64,000 nucleotides of DNA from Bog-473 sp963840435 (GTDB lineage Bacteria; Actinomycetota; Acidimicrobiia; Acidimicrobiales; RAAP-2): assembly GCA_963840435.1 (NCBI GenBank), contig CAWIYY010000003.1, positions 1,334,582-1,398,581 on the forward strand. Direction: 5' to 3'. The notes under the pieces are model-generated. The model did no database searches. It saw nothing but the letters and a program-made list of their open reading frames with translations, and was not told where the DNA came from. Made by a program: the position numbers and the translations under genes. Below, piece by piece: positions 26,672-35,351 of the stretch (position 1 is its first letter; each line of letters opens with the position of its first letter).

Positions 26672-27444
26672 GAGGCCTGCGCCTCGAAGCACTCCAAGGT
26701 GTCCGACCGGAGGCCGAGACGAATCGTCTCGAGGCCGAGGATCGCCGTCGAGGGGATATTGCCCAGGTTGACGTCGGGCCCCACCCGCTTGACGAAGTAG
26801 CACTGCAGCTCCGTCGAGGGCGCTTCGAAGAGCAGCCGCTCGGCGGGAACGTCAGCGGCCAGGATCTCTTCGATCAATCCGAACCGCAGCTCACCGTTGG
26901 GCCGGCAGATCCCTGAGCGTCCGCTCTCACGTGCCTCCAGCGTTACCAGGTAGGCCCCCGCGTCGACGTCGTCGTGGACGCACTCGATCCAACGGTCGGG
27001 CGCCAGGCGTTCGGAACGCTCGGCATCCTTGAAGCCCACCTCGGAGATGACGTGGAAGTCGTCGGCCAGCTTGGTGATGTAGCCGACCTTTTCCATGCCC
27101 GACAGGCTGATGGTGCCGTTGGAGACCTCGACGTAGCGGCATGCGTAGGTCTGACACAGTTCCCGAAAGTCGTCAAAGCGGTCCTGCAGCACGAACTTCT
27201 CGAAGAGGGTGCCGCCGAAGTAGTAGTCAACGCCGGCCTGGTCCAGCACGTCGATCTTGCGCTGGAGGTCCTTGGTGACGAGAGCCGTGCCCCAGCCGAA
27301 CTTCACGAAGTCGAGATACTCGGCGCCGCTCTGGACGATGTCCTCGAACTGGCCCGTGGGCAGGCCTCCGTCGACCATCATCGTGTGACCCTTGGTCCGG
27401 GGCTTGGACGCTCGTCCTGGCAGTTCCAGTGCTGTTGGCCGCAT
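26668..27444 (-). CDS. comA: phosphosulfolactate synthase (ComA family)
   Basis: A 258-residue TIM-barrel enzyme. ComA adds sulfite to phosphoenolpyruvate to give (R)-2-phospho-3-sulfolactate, the first step of coenzyme M synthesis in methanogens and of sulfolactate synthesis in some bacteria. Diagnostic stretches are KPRTKGHTMMVDGGLP, YLDFVKFGWGTA, DYYFGGTLFEKF and GLIEEILAADVPAERLLFEA. The start is the ATG at 27444, with GAGGAG 7 bases upstream. Methanogens do not fit this genome and no comB, comC or comDE homologues lie here, so the product is probably sulfolactate or a derivative. Confidence 0.9.
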   Translation of the reverse strand: MRPTALELPGRASKPRTKGHTMMVDGGLPTGQFEDIVQSGAEYLDFVKFGWGTALVTKDLQRKIDVLDQAGVDYYFGGTLFEKFVLQDRFDDFRELCQTYACRYVEVSNGTISLSGMEKVGYITKLADDFHVISEVGFKDAERSERLAPDRWIECVHDDVDAGAYLVTLEARESGRSGICRPNGELRFGLIEEILAADVPAERLLFEAPSTELQCYFVKRVGPDVNLGNIPSTAILGLETIRLGLRSDTLECFEAQAS

Positions 27445-27461
27445 AGCTCGCTCCTCGTGGT

Positions 27462-28073
27462 TCAGACGCTCGATAGCAGGATGGGTGGACAGATCTCGCG
27501 CGTGCCCAATGACCACAGACCGGCGTTGGGCACCTGACCCCACGTCATCTTCGACACCGGCACCCGGTCACACTTCGCCAGCGCCACCCGGATGACTCCG
27601 CCGTGGGTGACGACGAGGACATCGCCGCGCTGCCTGCGCTGGGCCAACCTGGTGAAGAACCGGTCGATCCGCTGGCTGAGGTCGTGCAACGACTCACCTC
27701 CGGGCGGACGGGCGTTCGCATCGACCACGCGGCCGTCCTCGATGCCCGACCACTCCGGAGCGAGGTCGCCCAGGGGCCCTCCCTGAGCGCAGCCAAAGTC
27801 GCGCTCACGCAAGTCGGCATCGGAATCCCAAGCGATGTCCAGCTCCCCGCTGATGATGGACGCCGTCTGGCTGGCGCGAGTCAGATCACTCGAGATGATG
27901 GCGGTGACGGGCAACCGGCTTACGACATCGGACACCGCCGTCACTTGCGCACGGCCCGCGGCGGTCAGCTCCGGTCCCTCTGCCTGACCCTGGACGAGCC
28001 CGGACGCGTTCCAGGTGCTTTCTCCATGGCGGAGAAGCCAGATCGTGTCCCCAGAGTTACGTTGTCGTTTCAC
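27462..28073 (-). CDS. histidine phosphatase (phosphoglycerate-mutase fold)
   Basis: A 203-residue phosphatase with the nucleophile motif LLRHGESTWN, the SSDLTRASQTA block, the acid ERDFG and the second catalytic His in VVTHGGVIRVA. It lies 17 bases upstream of comA on the same strand. By position it could take the role of ComB and dephosphorylate phosphosulfolactate, which would be a non-orthologous replacement. That function is inferred from context alone. Confidence 0.85.
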   Translation of the reverse strand: MKRQRNSGDTIWLLRHGESTWNASGLVQGQAEGPELTAAGRAQVTAVSDVVSRLPVTAIISSDLTRASQTASIISGELDIAWDSDADLRERDFGCAQGGPLGDLAPEWSGIEDGRVVDANARPPGGESLHDLSQRIDRFFTRLAQRRQRGDVLVVTHGGVIRVALAKCDRVPVSKMTWGQVPNAGLWSLGTREICPPILLSSV

Positions 28074-28196
28074 TTCCTTTCACAATGGCGAATCACTCTG
28101 TGCCGATACTGAGAATGGAACGAGACCCCGGTGAGGACTTTGTAAGGATTTCTTGAGGGCGAGACCGAAGGGGATCCGTCTCAGGACGCCGGACGC

Positions 28197-29516
28197 TCAA
28201 CCGAGCACGGATTGCAGAGATTGGTCGGCGTCTTCCTGAGTTTCAGCTGACACGTTGTCGACGCCCAAGCGCGCACGCTGTTCGGCCCGGATCGGTCCGG
28301 TGAGCACCCAGCGCAACGGGGTGTGCAGCAGCAGCGCGGTGCACAGCGCGGCGGCACTCATCGTGAGCACGAACGTCAACCCCACGAGGGCTGCCCAATC
28401 GAGATGGGCCGCGATGCCGGCGTCACCGAGTCCGGTCCGGACGAGGTTGAGGAACAGCACGTGGCAGAAGAAGATCCCGCCCGTCAGGCCGGCCAGATAC
28501 TCGGCCGTCAGGAAGCGGGGCCAGCGGCGCGGGCTGACGGATCGGCGCACCTGGCGGCGGTACCAGGCCCAGGTCCCGCACTCGAGCGCCGCCACGGCGG
28601 CGGTGAACCACACGAAGGCCACCGGTTGATAGAGGTCCGACGCCCGCCCCGTGTCCGATCCGGTCCAGACCGCGATGAGGTACCACAGGGTGGCCACCAC
28701 GCCGGCCCCGACTCCCACCGCGATGACGGCGCGCCAACGCCGCTCGACGAAATGCCTGATCTCGTCGAAGTGCAGCGCCACCAGCACCCCGGCCACGAAC
28801 TGTTCCTGGTACGTGATCGGATCGCGGGCCCAGGGCCAGACCGACGCGATGGAGCGGGTGATGTTTCCCACCACACCGAAGTACTGCGTGTAGTGGAGGT
28901 CGGCGGCCAGGACCAGCGCGAAGAGCAGGCTGCCCGCCATGATGGCGACGTGATGCGTACTCCTGCGCAGGAGGCGCAGCAGCAGGGGGAAGACGAGGTA
29001 GAGCTGGAGAAGGACGACGACGAAATAGAGCTGGTAGTAGCCATACACGAGGTAGTTCCAGAGCAGCGAACCCGCCTGGCCCCAGGCGTTGCTGTCGATC
29101 ATGGTGAAGACCCAGTAGATCCCCGTCCACACCAAGAAGGGGACACCGATCTCCAGGTAGCGCCGCCCCCAGAATTCGCCGAGCGGGCGAGGCCGGTGGA
29201 TCTCGGAGTACGTCAGCACGAATGCGGTCAAGAAGAAGAAGGCCGTGCGGCTGAAGTGCAGCAACATCACGAAGGCCCAGGCCGGCGTGTTCCCGGCCGC
29301 GACGTTCCACAGCAATGAGTGCTGCAGCACCACGGCACAGCAGGCGATCACCCGGAACGAGTCGAACTGCCCCAGGTACGGACCTCGCGTCGAGGCTGCG
29401 TCGAACGACGACGAGGACAGTGCCGTGCTCGGGTCCGCGGGTGGATTGCGGCGGGCAGCAAGCGGGGAAGCCGTCGGCGCCATGGGCGGGATACTGGCCG
29501 ACCCAACTTGAGACAA
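28197..29516 (-). CDS. membrane acyltransferase family 3, second copy
   Basis: A 439-residue polytopic protein with about ten helices, preceded by a 50-residue polar N-terminus. The family signature is FDSFRVIACCAVVLQH, with the conserved Arg and His. The open frame begins at TTG 29516, and the ATG at 29483 is an alternative; neither has a convincing ribosome site. A 123-base gap separates it from the phosphatase, so the downstream cluster may have its own promoter. It shares the order of helices and the YGYYQLYFVVVLLQLYLVFP stretch with the other copy at the far end of the cluster. Confidence 0.83.
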   Translation of the reverse strand: MSQVGSASIPPMAPTASPLAARRNPPADPSTALSSSSFDAASTRGPYLGQFDSFRVIACCAVVLQHSLLWNVAAGNTPAWAFVMLLHFSRTAFFFLTAFVLTYSEIHRPRPLGEFWGRRYLEIGVPFLVWTGIYWVFTMIDSNAWGQAGSLLWNYLVYGYYQLYFVVVLLQLYLVFPLLLRLLRRSTHHVAIMAGSLLFALVLAADLHYTQYFGVVGNITRSIASVWPWARDPITYQEQFVAGVLVALHFDEIRHFVERRWRAVIAVGVGAGVVATLWYLIAVWTGSDTGRASDLYQPVAFVWFTAAVAALECGTWAWYRRQVRRSVSPRRWPRFLTAEYLAGLTGGIFFCHVLFLNLVRTGLGDAGIAAHLDWAALVGLTFVLTMSAAALCTALLLHTPLRWVLTGPIRAEQRARLGVDNVSAETQEDADQSLQSVLG

Positions 29517-29599
29517 CCTGAGAATCCGCCACCATCGGCGCTTTCAGCGCGATGGCGAGGGCAAAAAAGTGCGGGCCGGCTCGACGCCCGGCCCCTCCG

Positions 29600-30811
29600 T
29601 CACCCCAGCTTGGTCAGCGCGGTACGCAGGTTGCGCACGGCCTGGCCGATGCGCTGCTCGTTCTCAATCAGGGCGAAGCGCACGTGGCCGTCGCCCCCGG
29701 GGCCGAAGCCGACGCCCGGCGAGGTGGCCACGTCGGCCTCGCTGATGAGGTATTTGGCGAACTCCAACGAACCCATCTCACGGTAGGGCTCGGGGATCGG
29801 AGCCCAGACGAACATCGTCCCCCGCGGCTTGGCCAGCTGCCAGCCGACGCGGTTGAGCCCGTCACACAGAGCGTCACGGCGGGACCGGTAGATCCCGTTG
29901 ATTTCCTTGGGGTACTCCGGCGCCTCGTTCATGGCGACGATGGCAGCAATTTGAATGGGCTGGAACGTTCCGTAGTCGAGGTACGTCTTCAGCTTCGTCA
30001 GCGCTTGGACGATCTCGGCGTTGCCGAGGACGAAACCCACCCGCCAGCCGGCCATGGAGAAGGACTTGGTCATGGTGTAGATCTCGACCGCCACCTCCTT
30101 GGCTCCGGGGACCTGGAGGATCGACGGCGGCTCGTAGCCGTCAAAACCGAGATCGGCGTAGGCGAAGTCGTGCACCAGCACGGTGTCGTGCTCACGGGCG
30201 AACGCCACCAGCCGCTCCATGAACGACAGGTCGACGCAGGCGGTGGTCGGGTTGTGCGGGAAGGAGAGGACGATGACCCGCGGCTTGGGCCACGACTCCT
30301 CCCACGCATGCATGAGCCCGTCGAAGAAGGCTTCGCCCGGATCGGGAGCGCCCAGCGACTCGACGTCGGGCCCGCGCAGCGGGACCTGGCGCACGTCGGC
30401 CCCGGCGAAGAGCGGGCCCCAAATGTGGATCGGGTAGGAGGGCGAAGGCACGAGCGCAGTGTCGCCCGGCCCGACCAGCACCCACATGAGGTGCGAGAAA
30501 CCCTCCTTGGCGCCGATCGTCGTCACCACCTCGGAGTCGGGATCGAGGTCGACGTCGAACTTGCGCTTGTAGAGGTCGGTGATGGCGCTGCGCAGCTTGG
30601 GGATGCCGCGCGACGCCGAGTAGCGGTGGTTGCGCGGGTTCTGCGCCGCCTCGGCCAGCTTGCCCACAGCGACATCGGGCGAGGGCAGGTCGGGATTGCC
30701 GAATCCGAGGTCGATCACGTCGCGTCCAGCTCGCCGCGCATCGGCCTTCAGATCGTTGATCGTGGCGAAGACGTAGGGCGGCAGCCCGTTGATGCGACGG
30801 AACTCCATCAT
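29600..30811 (-). CDS. alaC: PLP-dependent aminotransferase, AlaC-like
   Basis: A 403-residue class I/II aminotransferase, probably interconverting pyruvate/glutamate and alanine/2-oxoglutarate. The N-terminal INGLPPYVFATINDLK, DLGFGNPDLPSP and YSASRGIPKLR, the PLP Lys in TMTKSFSMAGWRVGF and a C-terminal Arg in HVRFALIENEQR are characteristic. It is the last gene of a long minus-strand run, 6 bases after the luciferase-like gene. An ATG-ATG pair at 30811/30808 leaves the exact start open. Confidence 0.9.
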   Translation of the reverse strand: MMEFRRINGLPPYVFATINDLKADARRAGRDVIDLGFGNPDLPSPDVAVGKLAEAAQNPRNHRYSASRGIPKLRSAITDLYKRKFDVDLDPDSEVVTTIGAKEGFSHLMWVLVGPGDTALVPSPSYPIHIWGPLFAGADVRQVPLRGPDVESLGAPDPGEAFFDGLMHAWEESWPKPRVIVLSFPHNPTTACVDLSFMERLVAFAREHDTVLVHDFAYADLGFDGYEPPSILQVPGAKEVAVEIYTMTKSFSMAGWRVGFVLGNAEIVQALTKLKTYLDYGTFQPIQIAAIVAMNEAPEYPKEINGIYRSRRDALCDGLNRVGWQLAKPRGTMFVWAPIPEPYREMGSLEFAKYLISEADVATSPGVGFGPGGDGHVRFALIENEQRIGQAVRNLRTALTKLG

Positions 30812-30817
30812 GGAAGT

Positions 30818-31574
30818 CTACGACCGCGGCCCGACCTTCCCCGACGATGGGTCAGGCGACGCGGCGTGCGCGGCGGCGGCCAGCGCGTGGACGTCGACGG
30901 GCCAGCCGAAGACAACCCAGGTGGCTCCGGCCCCCGCCATGAGGTCCACGGTCTCGGCCATCGCCGGAGCGCTCTCCGGGGGCGGTCCGGCCCAGGTGAC
31001 CTCGAGGGCCTGGTCACCCGTGGACCGCTCGGCGACCAGCGCGGGGTCGGCGTTCCACACGTTCAACGCAGCGCCCCCGGCGTGGGCCTCGTCCACCCGG
31101 CCAGCCGGTCCTCCGGCCACCCAGGCCACGATGCCCTCGCTCATCAGCAGGCGGACCAGCCGCACCATCTCGGCCCGCCGCTCCGCCGGCGGCGGAAAAG
31201 GGATGCCGTAGGCCAGGTTCTCCTCCGCGCTGAGACGGTCCCCCGTGCCCAAGCCGGCGATCACCCGGCCGGGCGCCAGGGCAGCGAGCGCCGCGGAACT
31301 CCGCGGCCAGAACGACATTGGGCACGAGACCGATGCGGGCGACCAGTGTCCCGAAGTACGGTCCCGAATCGTCCGCACGCCGGCCGAAGCGGGCGGCCAG
31401 CGCGCCGAGGAGCGGGAACGGGGCCAGGGCGGGCCGCTCGGGCTGGCCCAGGGGCCACAGGTGGTCGTAACAGAACAGCCCGTCGATTCCGGCGGCCACG
31501 GCCGACTCCGCGGCGGCCAACGCGTCCTCGGGGGTGTCGCGAAAAGTCGGGAGCACCACGCCGGCCCGGGTCAC
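30818..31574 (-). pseudogene. luciferase-like flavin/F420 oxidoreductase, frameshifted
   Basis: The start is GTG 31574, overlapping the ROK kinase stop by 4 bases. The N-terminal half reads TRAGVVLPTFRDTPEDA...LFCYDHLWPLGQ and continues to LVPNVVLAAEF. Then the frame changes, and the rest (AALAALAPGRVIAGLGTGD, ...) lies in the next frame to 30818. One extra C at about 31296 explains the break. The reconstructed protein is about 251 residues with the typical barrel segments of the bacterial luciferase family, in which actinobacterial members often use F420. A sequencing error is plausible. Confidence 0.8.
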
Positions 31575-32569
31575 CACAGTCCGCCCTGACGCGCCCCGAG
31601 CGCGGCGCCCACGGCGCCGGCACGCTCGCCGAAGGCGGCCGGCACGATGGCCACGGCCGGACGGTGCCCCCCGCCCTCGACCTGCTCGGCAAAGGCGCGG
31701 CGGGCCGACTCGAAGAGAAGGTCGCCGGCGTGCACCAGGCCGCCGCCGAGCACGAAGCATTCGGGATCGGTGACGCAGGCCAAGTTGGCCAGGCCGAAAC
31801 CCACCCAGGATCCGACCTCGCGGATGACCTGCTGGGCCGCCGGGTCGCCTGCTTCGGCCGCAGCCGAGACATCCTCGCCCCGCACGCTCTCGGGGTCGCC
31901 GCCGGCCAACTGCACCACCGCGTCGAGCCGCCCGGCCAACGCAGCCTGCCGGGCCATCAGGCCCAGGCCGGCCCCGGAGGCGAAGCGCTCCCAGCAGCCC
32001 CGGCGCCCGCACGGGCAGGCCGGCCCGGCCGGGTCGACCACCATGTGCCCGATTTCCCCGGCGAAGCCGGCTGCGCCCACCTGGACCTTCCCGTCGATCA
32101 CGATCCCACCACCGATGCCGGTTCCGAGGGTGACCAGGACGACGTGGTCGAATCCGGACGCGGCGCCGAGGCGGTGTTCGGCCAGCACGGCGAAGTTGGC
32201 GTCGTTCTCGATGAGCACCGGACGACCGGGCAGACGACCGCCGACGAGCTCGGTCCAGTCGACCCCGTGGGCCTGGGGCAGGTTGGGGGCGAAACAGAGA
32301 CGGCCCTGGCGGTCGACCATCCCGGGCGCGCCCACCCCGACGGCTGCATCGGACGAACCCAGCGCCTGGTCGAGATCCGCCACCACGACCGCCACCGCAT
32401 CGGCGACGTGGCTGCCGATGATCTCCCGGTTCCCGGTCGGGGTGGGCACGCGGGCCTCCCCGACGATCCGGTCGGACGCGTGGAGCGCGATCCCGAGGAC
32501 CTTGGTGCCTCCGATGTCGATCCCGTAGGTGATGCCGGCACCGCCGGAGGGGCCGGAGCCCTGGCTCAC
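31571..32569 (-). CDS. ROK-family sugar kinase (glucokinase-like)
   Basis: A 332-residue kinase with the N-terminal ATP loop GIDIGGTKVLG, the sugar-binding IENDANFAVLAEH, the second phosphate loop LGTGIGGGIV, the Glu/His of FAGEIGHMVV and the ROK zinc motif CPCGRRGCWE. It probably phosphorylates glucose or a related hexose. Its start overlaps the SRPBCC stop and its stop overlaps the luciferase-like start. Similar kinases sit beside pimB' in mycobacteria-like gene orders. Confidence 0.9.
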   Translation of the reverse strand: MSQGSGPSGGAGITYGIDIGGTKVLGIALHASDRIVGEARVPTPTGNREIIGSHVADAVAVVVADLDQALGSSDAAVGVGAPGMVDRQGRLCFAPNLPQAHGVDWTELVGGRLPGRPVLIENDANFAVLAEHRLGAASGFDHVVLVTLGTGIGGGIVIDGKVQVGAAGFAGEIGHMVVDPAGPACPCGRRGCWERFASGAGLGLMARQAALAGRLDAVVQLAGGDPESVRGEDVSAAAEAGDPAAQQVIREVGSWVGFGLANLACVTDPECFVLGGGLVHAGDLLFESARRAFAEQVEGGGHRPAVAIVPAAFGERAGAVGAALGARQGGLW

Positions 32570-33009
32570 GAGGTGGACTCGACCCGCGCTTTCAACTCGC
32601 GGATGGCGATGGACATGATCCGGCTCGTGGCCCGCATTTTGATGAAGCCGGGGATGGGCACCCGGAGCTCGGCCTCGAGGTGGTACGTCACGTCGGTGCC
32701 ACCCGCTTCGCCCGGGTCGAAGACATAACTCCCGTCGAGCTTGGTCGTGATGTCGCCCTGGGTCAGCTTCCAGGCGAGGACGTGGGGCGCATCTGAGTAG
32801 TCATAGGCCAGGGTGTACGTGGTGCTGCGCCCGAAGGCGGCGGTCCTGAAGGTCACCAGGAGCGGGCGCCCCTGCTCGTCTCGCTCCTTGACCTCGACCT
32901 CCTTCACGTCGTTCGCCCACTCTGGATAGCGCTCGAGGTCCGCGGCGATGTCGTAGCAGCGCTGGGGCGGTGCTGCTACCGACATGTGCTCGGTGGCGGT
33001 ATCGGCCAC
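32566..33009 (-). CDS. SRPBCC (START-like) lipid/polyketide-binding protein
   Basis: A 147-residue helix-grip protein beginning ATEHMSVAAPPQRCYDIAAD and containing ERYPEWANDVKEVEV and GSYVFDPGEAGGTDVTYHLE, typical of the polyketide-cyclase/SRPBCC family. These proteins bind hydrophobic ligands. The neighbour order of SRPBCC next to PimB' recalls the mycobacterial Rv2185c-Rv2188c region, where an envelope-lipid role is suspected. The start is GTG 33009, with AGGAAGGA upstream. Confidence 0.85.
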   Translation of the reverse strand: MADTATEHMSVAAPPQRCYDIAADLERYPEWANDVKEVEVKERDEQGRPLLVTFRTAAFGRSTTYTLAYDYSDAPHVLAWKLTQGDITTKLDGSYVFDPGEAGGTDVTYHLEAELRVPIPGFIKMRATSRIMSIAIRELKARVESTS

Positions 33010-33053
33010 GGTGAGGGGTTCCTTCCTGTCTGTCGCACCCGCCGGGTGCTGCG

Positions 33054-34202
33054 TCAGATTGCCACTCCGGTCAGGGCTTCGGCCAGCCTAGAAGCGAGAA
33101 CGTCGGGAGCGAAGGTATCCCGTACCCGGGCCCGGGCGGCCTTTCCCATGCGCCGGCGCAGGCCCGGATCGGCCAGGAGGGTCCGCAGCGCCTCTGCCAG
33201 CGCCCCAGGATCCTCGGGCTGGCGCACGACCAGACCGGTCACCCCGTCCAGGACGGCTTCGGAGGCGCCGCCGCTGTCCCCGGCGATCTGGGGCACCCCC
33301 GCTGCAGCGGCTTCGAGGAAGACGATGCCGAAGCCCTCCTGCTCGAGGCCGAACCACCGATTGCGGCAGGCCATGACGAAGACGTCGGCGCAGGCGAGGA
33401 GCCCGGCCCGGTCCTCGTCGCTCACCCGGCCCAGCACCGAGGCGGCGACCGGGCTGCGGGCCGCCCGGCGGCGCAGATGCTCGAGCTCACGCCCGTCACC
33501 GGCCACGGCCAGCACGAGGTCGGGATAGGAGGGAGCGAGCCGCGCCGCCGCCTCCAAGAGCACGTCCATGCCCTTGCGGGGCACCAGCCGGCTGATGCTG
33601 GCCACGAGGGGGCCGGCGGCCGGCAGTCCCAGGCGGGCGCGGACGGCGGCGCGCTCGGCCGCCCCCAGCGGGACGATGGAGCTCGGAGTCGACGGGCGGG
33701 GGGATCTCGACCACCGGTGCGGTCATGGCCGGTGCGGCGCGGCGTGCCTCGGCGGCGGGATATCCCCCGGCCGAGATGACGAGCGCGGCGCCCTCCAGCA
33801 CGTGGGCCAGGGCCCGGCGTGTCCCGGGCAGCCGGCCGGGAACGGTCACCTCGGCCCCGTGCAGGATGACGCCGTAGGGCACGGCCAGACGCGGACCGAG
33901 GAGTCCGAGGGGCAGCGCCGGGTCCAGCAGCACGAGATCGATCTCGTGCTGCTCGACGCAGCGGCGCACTGCGGCCAGTGCGGCCGGGGGTCGGAAGGAA
34001 CAACGTGGACTCGGGCACGCGCTCGATGCGCACGCCCCGTTCGGCCTGAGTGCGGTCGAAGGCAGCTGCCCCGGGGTCCGAGCTGGCGGTGAGCACGACG
34101 TACGTCGCCGGGTCGAGGCGTTGCCAGAGATCCCAGAGGTAGTTCTGAAATTCCGCCGACCTTGGGCGGGAAATCGTTGGTGACGAGGAGGTGGCGCCTC
34201 AC
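33054..34202 (-). pseudogene. pimB: PimB'-like GT4 mannosyltransferase with three frameshifts
   Basis: Four frames join into one GT4 glycosyltransferase: LLVTNDFPPKVGGI (frame from GTG 34202), YVVLTASSDPGAAAFDR and VPESTLFLPTP, then VEQHEIDLVLLDPALPLG, YGVILHGAEVTVPGRLPG and VVEIPPPVDSE, then SISRLVPRKGMDVLLEA and the donor-site EGFGIVFLEAAAAG to 33054. Breaks fit one extra base each at 34148-34150 (AAA run), 33986-33990 (G5 run) and about 33672-33681. PimB' adds the second mannose to phosphatidylinositol mannosides on the cytoplasmic face. Every block is conserved between the breaks, so consensus error is likely. Confidence 0.85.
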
Positions 34203-34220
34203 GGGCGCCGCCTCGGGCGA

Positions 34221-34502
34221 CTAGCCCGCCCGGTGGGTGAAGCGGAGCGTGGGTACGAGCCCGGCTCGCTCGAGCATGCGCATGGCCCGGGCCTCGTCGG
34301 CGTCGATGACCACGGCGTCGTCGGGCTCCCTCCCGAGCAGGAAGGTGACGACGCAGTCGTCGCAGGCGGCGGTGTCGCGCAGCGTGCAGCACTCGCAGTC
34401 GATGGTGAGCCCGCCCTCGGGCTCGTTGCTGCTGATGGAAATGGCGGTGGTGGAAGTGGTGGCGCTTGAAGTGGTGGTGCTGGTGTCCCTGGTGATCGGC
34501 AT
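34221..34502 (-). CDS. small cysteine-rich protein, unknown function
   Basis: A 93-residue protein with a Ser/Thr-rich N-terminus and a compact cysteine cluster DCECCTLRDTAACDDCVVTF (five cysteines), followed by LLGREPDDAVVIDADEARAM. The cluster could hold zinc or an Fe-S centre. GAGAGGG lies 8 bases before the ATG. It lies between pimB' and a thioredoxin-like gene. Similar small proteins appear to be conserved in actinobacteria beside envelope-lipid genes, but no function is known to me. Confidence 0.7.
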   Translation of the reverse strand: MPITRDTSTTTSSATTSTTAISISSNEPEGGLTIDCECCTLRDTAACDDCVVTFLLGREPDDAVVIDADEARAMRMLERAGLVPTLRFTHRAG

Positions 34503-34570
34503 GTCACTGACCCTCTCTGTCTGCCCTCATGGTGAACGAGGGCTGTGACAGAACGGGAATGCACGCCCGC

Positions 34571-35053
34571 TCAGTCCCGGGCCAGGCCGACCAGTGCGGC
34601 ACGCAGCGTCTCGCCCACGCCCCAGGCCACCCCTTCGGTGCGCACGACTCCCGCGTCGACCACGACGAAGAAGGGCGCGGCGGCCCGGTAGTCGGTGAAG
34701 GCCGTTCCGCTCATGACGACATCGATCCCGGGCGACTCCAGTGCCGCGCCGACCAAGCCCGCCACCACGGCCGGATCCTCGTCGCCCGGGCTCTTGGTGA
34801 GCACGACCAGGCGAGCGCGATCTTCGAGTCCGGTCTCGAGTTCGGACAGGGCGGCCCACAGGTCGCGGCAGCCGTGGCAGTCCGCCGCGAGGAAGAGAAG
34901 CAGAAGCGGGGCGGCGGCCTCGACCACGGCGACGGTGCACGGCGTGCCGTCGGTCCCCTGGCCCACCACGTCATGGGGGCGGGTGGCCGGCTGGCCGGTG
35001 TAGGTCGGGATGGGGCGGAGCCGGCGCAGGATCTCGGCCGGCGGCTCGCTCAC
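34571..35053 (-). CDS. thioredoxin-fold protein
   Basis: A 160-residue protein starting at GTG 35053 (GTGA overlap with the zinc-ribbon gene). It has a thioredoxin-like core: LLLLFLAADCHGCRDLWAAL with the CHGC redox pair, RLVVLTKSPGDEDP, and the cis-Pro strand in TDYRAAAPFFVVVDAG. It could reduce disulfides or act as a carrier. No signal peptide is present, so it is probably cytoplasmic. It is separated from the Cys-rich gene by 68 bases. Confidence 0.75.
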   Translation of the reverse strand: MSEPPAEILRRLRPIPTYTGQPATRPHDVVGQGTDGTPCTVAVVEAAAPLLLLFLAADCHGCRDLWAALSELETGLEDRARLVVLTKSPGDEDPAVVAGLVGAALESPGIDVVMSGTAFTDYRAAAPFFVVVDAGVVRTEGVAWGVGETLRAALVGLARD

Positions 35054-35274
35054 GGCACCGATTCGGCGGCCTCGTCGATCTCGACCACGCTGCGTCCGTG
35101 GCCACACCAGCGGCACACGACCTCGTCGACGTGGTGTGACAGGACCTGCTCGTCCTCCACCAGGAGCTCTCCACCCACGGTGTAGTGGTGGAACGCCTTG
35201 GTCTGTTGGGAGACCGTGACGTCGAAGCGCGTGAGGTTGCCGCATCCGTCGCAGCGGTATCGAGCCGGGCTCAC
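35050..35274 (-). CDS. zinc-ribbon-like small protein
   Basis: A 74-residue protein with two CxxC pairs, RCDGCGNLTRFDVT near the N-terminus and VVCRWCGHG near the C-terminus, joined by KAFHHYTVGGELLVEDE. The pairs would hold one zinc. GTG 35274 (SPARYRC...) is preferred; GTG 35283 is an alternative. Its stop overlaps the start of the thioredoxin-like gene. Confidence 0.7.
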   Translation of the reverse strand: MSPARYRCDGCGNLTRFDVTVSQQTKAFHHYTVGGELLVEDEQVLSHHVDEVVCRWCGHGRSVVEIDEAAESVP

Positions 35275-35351
35275 GACGACCACGGTAGCCGGGACGAGCC
35301 GGGGCGCTCCCCGTCGCGCGGGGAGGAGCAGAGCGTCTGGTGGCGGGGGCG

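Noticed and set aside
31014..32012. A 332-residue minus-strand protein fused across the ROK and luciferase-like region
   Set aside because: Only its part from 31574 to about 31296 is real (the start of the luciferase-like gene). The rest is out of frame with both genes.
29552..32728. A 1058-residue plus-strand frame
   Set aside because: It lies opposite AlaC, the luciferase-like gene and the ROK kinase, all with clear catalytic motifs. Composition is that of a GC-skew shadow.
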